A DNA stretch of 36,409 nucleotides from JBCBWG01 sp039186015 (GCA_039186015.1 JBCDAH010000033.1:1-36409); one strand, 5' to 3'. Shown: positions 1 through 8,749, counted from the stretch's first letter. Made by a program: numbers and translations. The notes: generated by a model from the letters alone, not told the origin.

Positions 1-1
1 G

Positions 2-373
2 GTGCGGTCGATTATGACGAAGGGCATGGAAGCACTGATGGTGGAATGCCTCCTTGTCGGCCGAAAGCTTGGTGTGGACGACGTCGTTCTCGACTCATTG
101 GAGCAGACGTACCCGGGATTCGCGTGGCACGAGCGCGCCGGCCATATGCTAGAACGCGTTATGACGCATGGGATCCGTCGCGCCGCAGAACTCCGCGAAA
201 CGGCGAAAATGGTCGAGGTCGCGGGTTTGACGCCGTGCATGTCGTCAGCAACGGCGCAGTGGCAGCAGAGCGTTGGCGAAGTCGCGCTGCCCTACGATCA
301 GCCCGCAAAGAACAGTGCAGATCGCGATCGCCGCGTTGACGAACTGCTGGTGGCGCTGTCACGAAAACGGTGA
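2..373 (+). CDS. DUF1932-type NAD(P)-dependent dehydrogenase, C-terminal part (5' truncated by window)
   Basis: This is the last ~123 residues of a protein whose start lies before the window. Segments such as SIMTKGMEALMVECL and the following helical stretch look like the C-terminal DUF1932 domain, which in this family follows an NAD(P)-binding Rossmann domain of the 6-phosphogluconate / 3-hydroxyisobutyrate dehydrogenase type. The N-terminal cofactor domain cannot be checked here, and the substrate is unknown. Members of this group often sit near aromatic-acid catabolic genes. The gene ends 81 bp before a TRAP transporter and about 3.3 kb before pobA, so a role in handling an aromatic or ring-cleavage intermediate is plausible but inferred. 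The nominal start at base 2 is a window artefact, not a real start codon. Confidence 0.7.
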   Translation: MRSIMTKGMEALMVECLLVGRKLGVDDVVLDSLEQTYPGFAWHERAGHMLERVMTHGIRRAAELRETAKMVEVAGLTPCMSSATAQWQQSVGEVALPYDQPAKNSADRDRRVDELLVALSRKR

Positions 374-454
374 AATGGTCACCCAATGTGGCTATGCGCC
401 GCCAAAGCCGCTGAGACGTTGCACAGCTGCGCACGATAAATAGGGAGGGAACCG

Positions 455-1486
455 GTGCCCAAAGCACTTATCAGAACATTGGCCGCCGCATTTGCCGCGT
501 TTGGCCTGTCAGCGACGGCCAACAGTGCAGAGGTCACGTTGACGGTTGCGCACTTTCTGAGTCCGAAAGCGACGCCGCATACGAAATTCATCGTGCCGTG
601 GGCCAAGAGGATCGAGGCGCAATCGAAAGGCCGCATCAAGGTTGAGATCTTTCCCGCGATGACCATGGGCGGTAAACCTCCGGAGCTCTATCGGCAGGTT
701 CGTGATGGCGCCGCTGACATCGTCTGGACTTTGACGGGCTACACTCCCGGCGTTTTTCCACGCAGCGAAGTGTTTGAGCTGCCGACGGTTCACAACGCGT
801 CGGCGAAAGCGACGACGATGGCGATCCAAGAAAACTTTGGGTTGATTGCCGACGACTTCAAAGACATCAAGCCGCTGCTTGTCCATGTCCATGCCGGCAA
901 TGCGCTGCACCTCGTAAACGGCTGTGCTGGCAGCCTCAGCGAGCTTAAGGGATTGAAACTGCGGACACCGAGCCGAACCGGAGCTTGGATGATCCAGTCA
1001 TGGGGCGCGGAGCCGGTCGGTATGCCGGTTCCGGCACTGCCTCAGGCGCTGTCGAAACGGGCAATCGACGGTGCCTTGATTCCGTTTGAAATTGTGCCGC
1101 CGTTGAAGGTTCATGAATTGACCAAATGCTCGATGACGGCTGCGAATAACACCCGGTTCGGCGTCGCCGTCTTTCTGTACGCCATGAACAAACAACGCTA
1201 TGAGGGCCTCGCGCCGGACCTCAAGGCCACTATTGACGCCAACTCCGGCACAGCGATTGCCGAATCGATTGGGGCCTTGTGGGACTCAGCCGAACTACCA
1301 GGCCAATCGCTACAAAAGAAAACGGGTTCGCCGGTCGAGGCGTTCGACAAGGCGGCGACGGATGAGTTTTCCAAGCGTAGCGAAGCCGTGGTCGAACGGT
1401 GGATCAAGGAAGTGAGTTCGAAAGGCATCGATGGAAAAGCGCTTGTTGCGGCAGCGCGGAAGTCGATTGCCAAATTTTCAAAGTAG
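455..1486 (+). CDS. dctP: TRAP transporter substrate-binding protein (DctP family)
   Basis: This is the periplasmic solute receptor of a TRAP (tripartite ATP-independent) importer, 343 aa, the usual family length. It opens with a signal peptide: a short basic start, a hydrophobic run to about residue 22 and a likely cut after NSA near residue 25. The mature protein begins with the typical EVTLTVAHFLSPKATPH strand. Conserved segments include the GGKPPELYRQV region and GLKLRTPSRT, where the family arginine contacts the ligand carboxylate. A GTG start is chosen because a strong purine-rich ribosome site (AGGGAGGG, 442-449) lies just upstream. The two permease genes follow on the same strand. The ligand is unknown; the downstream pob/pca genes suggest an aromatic carboxylate, which is inference. 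Confidence 0.93.
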   Translation: MPKALIRTLAAAFAAFGLSATANSAEVTLTVAHFLSPKATPHTKFIVPWAKRIEAQSKGRIKVEIFPAMTMGGKPPELYRQVRDGAADIVWTLTGYTPGVFPRSEVFELPTVHNASAKATTMAIQENFGLIADDFKDIKPLLVHVHAGNALHLVNGCAGSLSELKGLKLRTPSRTGAWMIQSWGAEPVGMPVPALPQALSKRAIDGALIPFEIVPPLKVHELTKCSMTAANNTRFGVAVFLYAMNKQRYEGLAPDLKATIDANSGTAIAESIGALWDSAELPGQSLQKKTGSPVEAFDKAATDEFSKRSEAVVERWIKEVSSKGIDGKALVAAARKSIAKFSK

Positions 1487-1583
1487 CCGCAAACCAATCT
1501 GGCGTAACGAACATGATGGCCGGTCGCGCTTTGCGGCCGGCTGCGGTTGCGGAGACCGACGGCGTCTCTGCTTCGAGGATGGA

Positions 1584-2081
1584 ATGCAGAAATTCGCACT
1601 CCGACTATCGGAGACCTGGGCGCTGTGTGGCGGCGTTCTCCTTCTTATGATCATGCTTGTGACGTCGATCAACGTTGCAGGGTTCACGCTGAACCGAGTC
1701 GCAAGTGTGTTTGGCGGATCCGTCTCAGGGCTGCCCGGTTACGAAGACTTTGTAAGCTTGGCGGTCGCCTGCGCGGCGCTTATGTTTCTGCCATTATGTC
1801 AAGCGCGCCGCGGCCATGTTGCCGTTGATCTGTTCGTCGCGCTTTTTCCGGATGCCGTTCGCCGCATGCTCGATCGGGCCTGGCTGGGTGCAACGTTCGT
1901 GCTGGCCGTGTTCCTCGCGTACTGGATGACGATCGGTCTATTCGAGACGCAATCGGACAACGTACTTTCGCCGGTTTTGGGCTGGTCGATTTGGCCGTTC
2001 TATATCCCGGGGATCATCTCGCTCTGCCTCTGGGCGCTGGTTGCCGCGATCCAAACGGTCGGTGATAGCGACCATGTTTGA
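1584..2081 (+). CDS. dctQ: TRAP transporter small permease (DctQ family)
   Basis: This is the four-helix small integral membrane subunit of a TRAP transporter, 165 aa from the chosen ATG. Hydrophobic helices begin at about residue 12 (GGVLLLMIMLVTSINVAG), and two more follow in the middle and C-terminal half. The family-like segment RRGHVAVDLF sits after the second helix. The reading frame is open further upstream, but the added residues are basic and unlike the family. ATG 1584 has a GAGGA site at 1575-1579, so it is preferred. The stop overlaps the start of the large permease by 8 bp, which suggests translational coupling. Its role is to bridge the large permease and promote sodium-coupled uptake from the binding protein. 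Confidence 0.9.
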   Translation: MQKFALRLSETWALCGGVLLLMIMLVTSINVAGFTLNRVASVFGGSVSGLPGYEDFVSLAVACAALMFLPLCQARRGHVAVDLFVALFPDAVRRMLDRAWLGATFVLAVFLAYWMTIGLFETQSDNVLSPVLGWSIWPFYIPGIISLCLWALVAAIQTVGDSDHV

Positions 2082-3468
2082 GCGCGAGCTGATCGGGGTT
2101 CTGGGGCTGGTCGTCCTGTTTGCGCTGCTTGTACTTCGTGTCCCGGTTGCGTTGGCGATGATCGCGGTCGGGGTAGGTGGAAACTACGCGCTCTCGCTCG
2201 TCGTTCCATTCCTGCGTTTCGAGCCTTATCTCAAGCAGTTCAAGACACTCCTTTGGGGAACGGTTTCGAACTACGATCTGTCTGTCGTCCCGCTGTTTAT
2301 CTTGATGGGATATCTGGCGAGCCATGCCAGTCTCAGTCGCGACTTGTTTCAGGGATTCAATGCGCTGGTCGGGCGATTGCGCGGCGGTGTGGCCATGGCT
2401 GCGATCGCCGCGTGCGCCGGGTTTGGCGCTGTTTGCGGATCATCCCTCGCTACGGCGTCGACGATGGGGCGTGTGGCACTGCCCGAACTGGATCGCCTGC
2501 GCTATGCGCCAAGGCTTTCAACCGGTACGCTCGCAGCCGGTGGAACGCTGGGAATCTTGATCCCGCCGTCGGTCGCGCTTGTCATTTATGCGATCATTGT
2601 GGAAGCCTCGATCATCGAGATGTTCCAGGCTGCCGTCATTCCGGGCCTGATCGCCGTTGCCTTCTTTATCGGTGTGATCGCAACCAGCGTCCGCATGTAT
2701 CCGGAGTTGGCGCCTGAAAGCCAATCGATGTCCGATGTCGAGCGGCGGATCGCCATTCGCCGCTTGATTCCGGTGCTCTTGACATTCGGCGCCATCATTC
2801 TCGGGCTGGGTCTGGGATTGTTCACACCCACACCCGCTGCAGCGGTCGGTGCCGCGGTCATCTTGCTCTATGGCGTCTTCCTTCGCTGGGTGAACCCGAA
2901 TGAAGGCCTGTCGCGCAGAGGATTTGCCGAGTCCGTCCTTTCCACTGCGACGACCGCCGGCATGATCTATTTGATTCTGTTTGGCGCAGAAGTTCTCAAG
3001 GGCTTTTTTGCGCGCGCCGGTCTGCCTGCCGCGCTGGCGTCGTGGACGACCGGCAGCGGCCTTGATCCATGGCTCCTTTTGATACTCCTGCTGCTCATGC
3101 TGATCATTCTCGGCTGCTTTATGGACTCGCTGGCCATGATCCTGGTTGTGGTCCCCTTCTTTTGGCCGGCGCTGGTTGAGCTGAACGGCGGCGATTACGC
3201 GACCGCGGCAACAGCCGCTTACGGAATGAGTGCTGACGAACTGAAAATCTGGTTCGGAATCATCGCGCTCGTTGTTGTCGAACTCGGCTTGATTACGCCG
3301 CCTGTGGGCCTGAACGTCTTTATCATTTCCGCGATGGCAAAAGATGTGCGCATGGGAGACGTGTTTGTTGGGGTCATGCCGTTTTTTGCGGTCGAGATAC
3401 TGCGAATCATGCTCCTCCTCGCGGTTCCCGGGCTTTGCCTGTTTTTGCCGAGTCTTCTTTCCGGATAA
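2074..3468 (+). CDS. dctM: TRAP transporter large permease (DctM family)
   Basis: This is the channel-forming large membrane subunit, 464 aa from ATG 2074, a normal length for DctM, with roughly a dozen hydrophobic segments. Recognisable family stretches are VPLFILMGYLASHASLSRDL, the Gly/Ser-rich CAGFGAVCGSSLATASTMG loop, GTLGILIPPSVALVIYA and, near the end, LITPPVGLNVFIISAMAKDV. Both proline-containing loop motifs expected of the two inverted halves are present. The start overlaps the small permease stop, making one dctPQM transcription unit. A 260-bp gap with no obvious gene follows before pobA. It uses an ion gradient, not ATP, to drive solute entry. Confidence 0.94.
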   Translation: MFERELIGVLGLVVLFALLVLRVPVALAMIAVGVGGNYALSLVVPFLRFEPYLKQFKTLLWGTVSNYDLSVVPLFILMGYLASHASLSRDLFQGFNALVGRLRGGVAMAAIAACAGFGAVCGSSLATASTMGRVALPELDRLRYAPRLSTGTLAAGGTLGILIPPSVALVIYAIIVEASIIEMFQAAVIPGLIAVAFFIGVIATSVRMYPELAPESQSMSDVERRIAIRRLIPVLLTFGAIILGLGLGLFTPTPAAAVGAAVILLYGVFLRWVNPNEGLSRRGFAESVLSTATTAGMIYLILFGAEVLKGFFARAGLPAALASWTTGSGLDPWLLLILLLLMLIILGCFMDSLAMILVVVPFFWPALVELNGGDYATAATAAYGMSADELKIWFGIIALVVVELGLITPPVGLNVFIISAMAKDVRMGDVFVGVMPFFAVEILRIMLLLAVPGLCLFLPSLLSG

Positions 3469-3728
3469 TGAGTTTCAGGCGTGGTGTGGACGCGCCCCAC
3501 AGTGGACGGTCAAGTAACGGCTGGTTGATGAGACGTCTTGCGCCCGCGACGCATTGAGAATGAAGCTCATCACATCGGACGCGATCATCAAATCAGTGGA
3601 CAGGGTGCATCCATCTCAGGCGTCATGCGTAGTAAGTGCGATCCGTTGTCGCCTGAGTCAGATTCTAGCCCCGTGATTGAGCAGCGACAAGCGGTGGCCA
3701 GTGGCGGAGGCCAAGCAAGAGAGGTGAA

Positions 3729-4913
3729 ATGAAGACCCAGGTCGCCATAATCGGAGCGGGCCCTTCGGGATTGCTGCTATCCCAGCTCCTACATCTCGCG
3801 GGCATTTCATCAATCGTCGTTGAGCGCCAAAGCCGTGAGCATGTCCTTGGGCGTATCCGCGCCGGTGTGCTGGAGCAGGGCACCGTTGATACGCTGAAGC
3901 GCGCCGAAGTGGGCGCGCGTCTTGAACGCGACTCGCAAACTCACGATGGTTTTTTTATTGCCGCCGGAGAAACGGCTTGCCGTATTGCGCTCGGCGAACT
4001 CGTCGGCAAATCCGTAACGGTTTATGGCCAGACCGAAGTCACCAAAGACCTGATGGATGCTCGGATCGCAGCAAATGGGCAGCTCATCTTTCAGGCCGAG
4101 AATGTCGTCTTGGGAAATCTTGAGGCATCTGAACCGTTTGTGACCTTCGAGGCGGCGGGCCAGCGACACCGGATCGCGTGCGACTTTGTCGCCGGATGCG
4201 ACGGATTTCGCGGTGTGTCGCGCGGATCTATTCCTGCCTATCACCGCCGCGAGTTTGAGCGTGTCTATCCGTTCGGTTGGCTCGGTATTCTCGCCGACGT
4301 GCCACCGTGCGCACCCGAATTGATCTACGCAAGCGGCCCGCGTGGCTTTGCGTTGGCAAGTATGCGATCGGCGACGCGATCGCGATACTACATCCAATGC
4401 CGCGCCGACGAAGACCTCTCAGCATGGCCGGACGACCGGCTTTGGCACGAGCTTCAGCTGCGGCTGGGTCCGGTATCGCCAGGTGCCATTGCGACAGGGC
4501 CGGCAATTGAAAAGAGCATTGCGCCGTTGCGGAGTTTTGTCTGCGAACCCATGCAGTTTGGCCGTCTCTTTCTGGCCGGCGATGCGGCTCACATCGTGCC
4601 ACCAACAGGCGCCAAAGGGCTGAACTTGGCGGTCGGAGATGTCCACTACCTTGCAACGGCCCTAAGTGCCTTTTTCAACGGGGGCAATGAGGCCGGGCTA
4701 CGCAGATACTCAGAGGTGAGTTTGCGTCGGGTATGGAATGCCGAGCGATTCTCATGGTGGATGACAACGCTGCTGCACGACTTTGGCGACAGCGATCCGT
4801 TTGCGCAACGTTTGCAACGTGCTGAATTCGACTATGTTCTGGGGTCTCGCGCCGCACAGACGGCACTGGCCGAAAACTACATTGGCCTACCCTACGAGGA
4901 TATCCTAGCCTGA
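3729..4913 (+). CDS. pobA: 4-hydroxybenzoate 3-monooxygenase
   Basis: A flavoprotein that hydroxylates 4-hydroxybenzoate to protocatechuate using FAD, NAD(P)H and O2; 394 aa, matching the Pseudomonas enzyme length. The N terminus has the FAD-binding GAGPSG loop (residues 9-14). The CDG motif is at 157-159 and the second FAD motif, FLAGDAAHIVPPTGAKGLNL, ends at residue 300. Substrate-site residues known from Pseudomonas PobA (Tyr201, Ser212, Arg214, Arg220, Tyr222, Pro293, Tyr385) fall one position earlier here at Y200, S211, R213, R219, Y221, P292 and Y384, so activity is expected. The ATG has an AGAGAGGTGA site. The product feeds directly into pcaHG downstream. No PobR-type regulator lies beside it. 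Confidence 0.97.
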   Translation: MKTQVAIIGAGPSGLLLSQLLHLAGISSIVVERQSREHVLGRIRAGVLEQGTVDTLKRAEVGARLERDSQTHDGFFIAAGETACRIALGELVGKSVTVYGQTEVTKDLMDARIAANGQLIFQAENVVLGNLEASEPFVTFEAAGQRHRIACDFVAGCDGFRGVSRGSIPAYHRREFERVYPFGWLGILADVPPCAPELIYASGPRGFALASMRSATRSRYYIQCRADEDLSAWPDDRLWHELQLRLGPVSPGAIATGPAIEKSIAPLRSFVCEPMQFGRLFLAGDAAHIVPPTGAKGLNLAVGDVHYLATALSAFFNGGNEAGLRRYSEVSLRRVWNAERFSWWMTTLLHDFGDSDPFAQRLQRAEFDYVLGSRAAQTALAENYIGLPYEDILA

Positions 4914-4924
4914 CGCCCCTGAGT

Positions 4925-4970
4925 GCCGCACAAAGATGCGATGTCGATGCGTACGCAACGCCGCACAAAG
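4925..4970 (+). repeat. 11-bp direct repeat in the pobA-pcaH gap
   Basis: GCCGCACAAAG occurs exactly at 4925-4935 and again at 4960-4970, 35 bp start to start, in the 114-bp gap between pobA and pcaH. It could be a pair of regulator half-sites for the pcaHGB genes, or chance. No known regulator consensus was recognised. Confidence 0.4.
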
Positions 4971-5027
4971 CGGACAGAAACAAGAGCCCTGGTATGACAA
5001 GGGCGCGAGCTTCGGGAGGCTTGAGGC

Positions 5028-5726
5028 ATGAACCCTTACAACCCGCGCGATTGGCAATCACACCCGCCTTACGTGTCTCCGAGCTACAAATCGACGGGTT
5101 TGCGTGGGCCGACCAAGCCTCTGATCCCAATTCCAGCCTCGCTCTCGGAGATTACGGGGCCTGTCTACGGCCACGAATCTGTTGGTGCGCTTGACGCCGA
5201 TTTAACGCGCAACAATGCCAAGAACGGCGCCCCACTGGGTGAGCGCATTATCGTAACCGGTCGCGTGGTGGATGAATTCGATCGCCCGCAGCCCAACACG
5301 CTGATTGAGATTTGGCAGGCGAACGCGGCGGGCCGCTACATCCACCACGGCGATAATCACGACGCACCTTTGGATCCCAACTTTCTCGGCGGCGGACGCT
5401 GCATAACCGACAACGATGGGCGCTACCGGTTCCTGACCGTGAGGCCCGGCGCGTACCCTTGGGGCAATCATGCCAATGCTTGGCGCCCCAATCACATCCA
5501 CTTTTCGCTTTTCGGGCCGAGCTTCGCGACCAGACTGATCACGCAAATGTACTTTCCAGGCGACCCGTTGCTGGAGCTGGATCCGATTTTTCTTGGCACA
5601 CCGGAAGCAGCGCGCGACCGCCTGATCGGCTCGTTCTCGATCGATGTGACAGAGGAAGGATTCGCGCTCGGATATGTCTTCGACATTGTTCTGCGTGGGC
5701 GCAGCGAAACCCCGATGGAGATATAG
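5028..5726 (+). CDS. pcaH: Protocatechuate 3,4-dioxygenase, beta subunit
   Basis: The Fe(III)-bearing subunit of the intradiol dioxygenase that opens protocatechuate to 3-carboxy-cis,cis-muconate; 232 aa, a typical length. The four iron ligands of the Pseudomonas enzyme (Tyr108, Tyr147, His160, His162 in subunit numbering) correspond to Y104 (AGRYIHHG), Y143 (PGAYPWG), H156 and H158 (RPNHIHFS), with exactly conserved spacing. The N-terminal RDWQSHPPY and LIEIWQANAAGRY segments are standard for PcaH. The ATG has a GGGAGG-type ribosome site. The alpha-subunit gene starts 2 bp after the stop, so the two subunits are almost certainly co-translated for the mixed-subunit holoenzyme. Confidence 0.97.
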   Translation: MNPYNPRDWQSHPPYVSPSYKSTGLRGPTKPLIPIPASLSEITGPVYGHESVGALDADLTRNNAKNGAPLGERIIVTGRVVDEFDRPQPNTLIEIWQANAAGRYIHHGDNHDAPLDPNFLGGGRCITDNDGRYRFLTVRPGAYPWGNHANAWRPNHIHFSLFGPSFATRLITQMYFPGDPLLELDPIFLGTPEAARDRLIGSFSIDVTEEGFALGYVFDIVLRGRSETPMEI

Positions 5727-5728
5727 GT

Positions 5729-6325
5729 ATGGCGCGCGGACAGACGCCGTCCCAAACGATCGGTCCCTACTTCGCCTACGGTCTCACGGCGCACCAGTAC
5801 GGCTATCCGTTCTCGCAGATTGCCGGTGGCGATTTGGTCGCGGGTCGCCCGGGCGTACAAGGCGAGCGGGTCCAGATTGTGGGGCAGGTTCTGGATGGCG
5901 CTGGTGCGCCGGTTGATGATGCCATGATCGAGATCTGGCAAGCTGATGCAAGCGGGCGATATGCGCACGCGGCAGACACCCGCAATGCCAACGCGTCGTT
6001 CAAGGGTTTCGGGCGCATGGGCACTGGAACAGACCCTGATCAGCGATTTATCTTTCGGACGATTAAGCCAGGCTCGGTCGATGGCAGGCAGGCGCCCCAC
6101 GTAAACCTGTGTGTTTTTGCGCGGGGCTTGCTCACCCACGCGTACACAAGGCTGTACTTCAGCGACGAAGGCGAAGCAAACGCCGCGGATCCGGTGCTGA
6201 ACCTGATCCCGGAGGCGCGGCGACCGACGTTGATTGCACGGCGCCAGGATAGCGAAGGCGATCCGGTCTACCGTTTCGATATCCGTCTGCAAGGGAACGA
6301 CGAAACTGTGTTCCTCGAGATCTGA
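5729..6325 (+). CDS. pcaG: Protocatechuate 3,4-dioxygenase, alpha subunit
   Basis: The non-iron subunit that pairs with PcaH and helps form the active-site pocket; 198 aa, the expected size. It begins with the family signature GQTPSQTIGPYFAYGL and contains AMIEIWQADASGRYAHA and HVNLCVFARGLLTH. The second histidine of the beta-subunit HxH is replaced (HVN), as expected for the non-catalytic chain. ATG 5729 lies 2 bp after the pcaH stop. The frame is open much further upstream, but that is antisense-like readthrough of pcaH and is not used. It is followed 63 bp later by pcaB. Confidence 0.96.
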   Translation: MARGQTPSQTIGPYFAYGLTAHQYGYPFSQIAGGDLVAGRPGVQGERVQIVGQVLDGAGAPVDDAMIEIWQADASGRYAHAADTRNANASFKGFGRMGTGTDPDQRFIFRTIKPGSVDGRQAPHVNLCVFARGLLTHAYTRLYFSDEGEANAADPVLNLIPEARRPTLIARRQDSEGDPVYRFDIRLQGNDETVFLEI

Positions 6326-6388
6326 TCGCCGGCAGAGAAACCAATCAGATCTGGCAAGGCGGGCCTGACGTCACTCGCGAGGTCGCTC

Positions 6389-7462
6389 ATGTCATTCACG
6401 TGTTTTAACGGGCCGCTGCTTGGATCGTTGCTCGGTGATCCCGAGATCCAGTCTCTTTTTTCCGTAGAAGCCGATATTGCGGCCATGGTCCGGTTTGAAT
6501 GCGCGCTGGCCAATGCTGAAGCCGCCTGCGGCGTTATCCCTCGGGAGGCGGCTGATGCCATTGGTCTCGCAACGGAAAGCTATCTGCCGGACATTTCAGA
6601 GCTTGGCGAAGCCGCTGCGCGCGATGGTCTTGTTGTCCCGGCGTTCGTGCGGCAGCTGCGTGCGCACGTTGGAGATCCGCATGGTCGCCATGTGCACTTT
6701 GGCGCAACCAGCCAAGACTTGATCGATACCAGTCTGGTACTGCGTCTACGAGACGCTGCGCACGTCCTGCTGCCGCGGCTTGCGCAACTGGAGGAGAGTT
6801 TATCGACCCTAGAGCGGCAATTCGGCGAGAGATCGCTCATGGCCAAAACGCGCATGCAAAGTGCAGTGCCGGTTACAGTTGCGGATCGGCTGCGGCTTTG
6901 GAAGGAGCCGGTTCATCAACACCAGGAACGCCTCGCGACGTTGCTGCCGAAAATCGTCAAGCTTCAGTTTGGCGGTGCAGCTGGGACGTTGGAGAAGCTC
7001 GGCGATAAAGCGGAACAGGTCGCCCAGCAGCTTGGCGACGCGCTCGACCTTCCCTCTTCCGACGGGTGTTGGCATACGGACCGAAGCGGAATTGCCGATC
7101 TCGCACATTGGCTGTCGCTGGTGACGGGCTCTCTCGGCAAGATCGGTCAAGACATTGCGCTGATGGCGCAAAATGAGGTCCGCACAATTGCCGTTGGCGG
7201 CACGGGAAGCTCGTCTACGATGGCGCACAAGCAGAACCCCGTGAAGGCCGAGGTCCTTGTGGCTTTGGCCAGGTTCAATGCCGTCTTGGTGTCCGCAATC
7301 CATCAGTCGATGGTCCATGAGCAGGAGCGCTCCGGTGCGGCCTGGACGTTGGAGTGGATGACGTTACCGCAAATGATGATCGCAACGGGCGCGGCCACAC
7401 GGACTGCGATGACACTGATCGACGATATCGAAGCGGTCGGGGGCGACGAGCTGGTGGAATGA
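6389..7462 (+). CDS. pcaB: 3-carboxy-cis,cis-muconate cycloisomerase
   Basis: A member of the aspartase/fumarase superfamily that lactonises the PcaHG product to 4-carboxymuconolactone. Superfamily motifs are present: HFGATSQD (about 103-110) and the signature loop GSSTMAHKQNP (about 274-284) that carries the catalytic serine. The region HEQERSGAAWTLEWMTLPQM is typical of PcaB. The 357-aa length is the short form known in alphaproteobacteria, lacking the C-terminal ~90 residues of the ~450-aa Pseudomonas enzyme. The end at GGDELVE is natural for the short form rather than an obvious frameshift. The next expected genes (pcaC, pcaD) are not here, so the pathway must continue elsewhere. Confidence 0.95.
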   Translation: MSFTCFNGPLLGSLLGDPEIQSLFSVEADIAAMVRFECALANAEAACGVIPREAADAIGLATESYLPDISELGEAAARDGLVVPAFVRQLRAHVGDPHGRHVHFGATSQDLIDTSLVLRLRDAAHVLLPRLAQLEESLSTLERQFGERSLMAKTRMQSAVPVTVADRLRLWKEPVHQHQERLATLLPKIVKLQFGGAAGTLEKLGDKAEQVAQQLGDALDLPSSDGCWHTDRSGIADLAHWLSLVTGSLGKIGQDIALMAQNEVRTIAVGGTGSSSTMAHKQNPVKAEVLVALARFNAVLVSAIHQSMVHEQERSGAAWTLEWMTLPQMMIATGAATRTAMTLIDDIEAVGGDELVE

Positions 7463-7714
7463 TTTTTTTGGGGGATCCAATTGCCACCGTCGATGCAGAA
7501 TCAAGCAATCCTTGCCCGCGGGATTAATCAGCGTTGCATGGCACGGTGATTCACTATTCGTAAGGACTACTATACCGAAATGAAAATAAATGGGCCGCGC
7601 TTCGTGAGCGTTCACCCGGTAGCAAGAGACAAGCGGTTACCAAGGTAGCGAGCCCGGATCCGGGTGCTGTCTTGACCGGACAACGCGTTCGGTACTGTGC
7701 AAGTGGAAACCCAC

Positions 7715-8749
7715 ATGTTTGAGCGGCCAATTGAACCTGGTGTCATCAGCCTGAACAATGCTGCCGCTGAACGTAAATTTAATTATATCACCGAGTTCGC
7801 GGCGGAATTCACGAATGTACCGATCGCAATCGTGTCTGTTGTGCAAAGCGACGACAACAATCAACTAGCCACGTGTGCGTCTAATCTGCCGGAACTTCGG
7901 CAGTCTCGCCGGGACATGTTGCTCAGCCATGCATTCTGCAAACAGGTTCGCGAAACTGGCAGTCCCTGTTCCGTTGCCGATGCTCGTACCGATCAACGCT
8001 TTTGCAACGAACCTGACGTCGGGGAGCTTGGCATCGTCTCTTATCTCGGCGTGCCGATTCACGGCTTCAATGGCGAGTCAATCGGCGCGCTGTGTGTTAT
8101 GGATACGACACCGCGCGAGTGGGCTGAATTTGAAATTGAAAAGCTGAAAAAGCTCGCCTCATTCGTTGACGATCAGATTCGTCTTCTCGGCGCGCTGCAC
8201 CTCAGCGAGCAGCAAAAGGTGATCCTGGCACGCCTTGCGACGACGGACTCCCTAACGGGCGCGTATAATCGACGGGCATTGTTCGAGCGGATGGATCAGG
8301 AACGCGCACGCCAAAAACGGCACCCGTATCCGATCAGTCTCATCGTCTTTGATATTGACCACTTCAAAGTCACGAACGATACGCATGGGCACGCAGGAGG
8401 CGATGTCGTTCTTGTGGAGACAACGCAGCGCATTGTCGCTCGCATCCGCGAAAACTTGGACTTTCTGGCCCGTGTCGGTGGTGAAGAGTTCGCCGTACTG
8501 CTGCCGGATACGGACGCCGAAGCCGCCATTGCCGCCGCCGAGCGTTTTCGCGTTGCAATCGCTTCAGAGCCATTTGATATCGGCGCCAATGCCAAGGAGG
8601 CCATCACGGCAAGTTTCGGGATTGCAACCGTACGCAGCGCGGACTTCAGCTCAGAAGTCCTTATCGGGCAGGCCGATGCAGCGCTATACGCGGCCAAGCG
8701 ATCGGGACGCAACAGGGTCGAGCTGTACGACTTGAGCTTGTCCGCGTAA
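7715..8749 (+). CDS. GAF-GGDEF diguanylate cyclase
   Basis: A soluble, probably cytoplasmic signalling enzyme making cyclic di-GMP from GTP; 344 aa from ATG 7715 (a GTG at 7697 is possible). Residues ~15-150 form a GAF sensor domain, with SHAFCKQVRETGSPCSVADA and GVPIHGFNGESIGALCVMD characteristic. A short helix follows, then a GGDEF domain with TDSLTGAYNRRA, the metal-binding FDIDHFK and the active-site loop GGEEF (about 255-259), so catalysis should be intact. The inhibitory RxxD site five residues before the loop reads ENLD, with the arginine replaced, so product feedback may be lost. It lies 252 bp after pcaB; I saw nothing else recognisable in that gap. The ligand of the GAF domain is unknown. 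Confidence 0.93.
   Translation: MFERPIEPGVISLNNAAAERKFNYITEFAAEFTNVPIAIVSVVQSDDNNQLATCASNLPELRQSRRDMLLSHAFCKQVRETGSPCSVADARTDQRFCNEPDVGELGIVSYLGVPIHGFNGESIGALCVMDTTPREWAEFEIEKLKKLASFVDDQIRLLGALHLSEQQKVILARLATTDSLTGAYNRRALFERMDQERARQKRHPYPISLIVFDIDHFKVTNDTHGHAGGDVVLVETTQRIVARIRENLDFLARVGGEEFAVLLPDTDAEAAIAAAERFRVAIASEPFDIGANAKEAITASFGIATVRSADFSSEVLIGQADAALYAAKRSGRNRVELYDLSLSA

Noticed and set aside
3538..3732. A 64-residue open frame upstream of pobA
   Set aside because: It has no clear ribosome site or motif and overlaps the pobA start by a few bases; the 260-bp gap is better seen as regulatory or empty.
6268..7462. pcaB as a truncated pseudogene because it lacks the C-terminal ~90 residues of the Pseudomonas enzyme
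   Set aside because: Short PcaB proteins of about 350 residues are usual in alphaproteobacteria, and the catalytic signature loop is intact.
7463..7470. T-run directly after the pcaB stop, possible terminator
   Set aside because: No GC-rich hairpin immediately precedes it; a terminator would have to lie within the pcaB coding end and I see no convincing stem.
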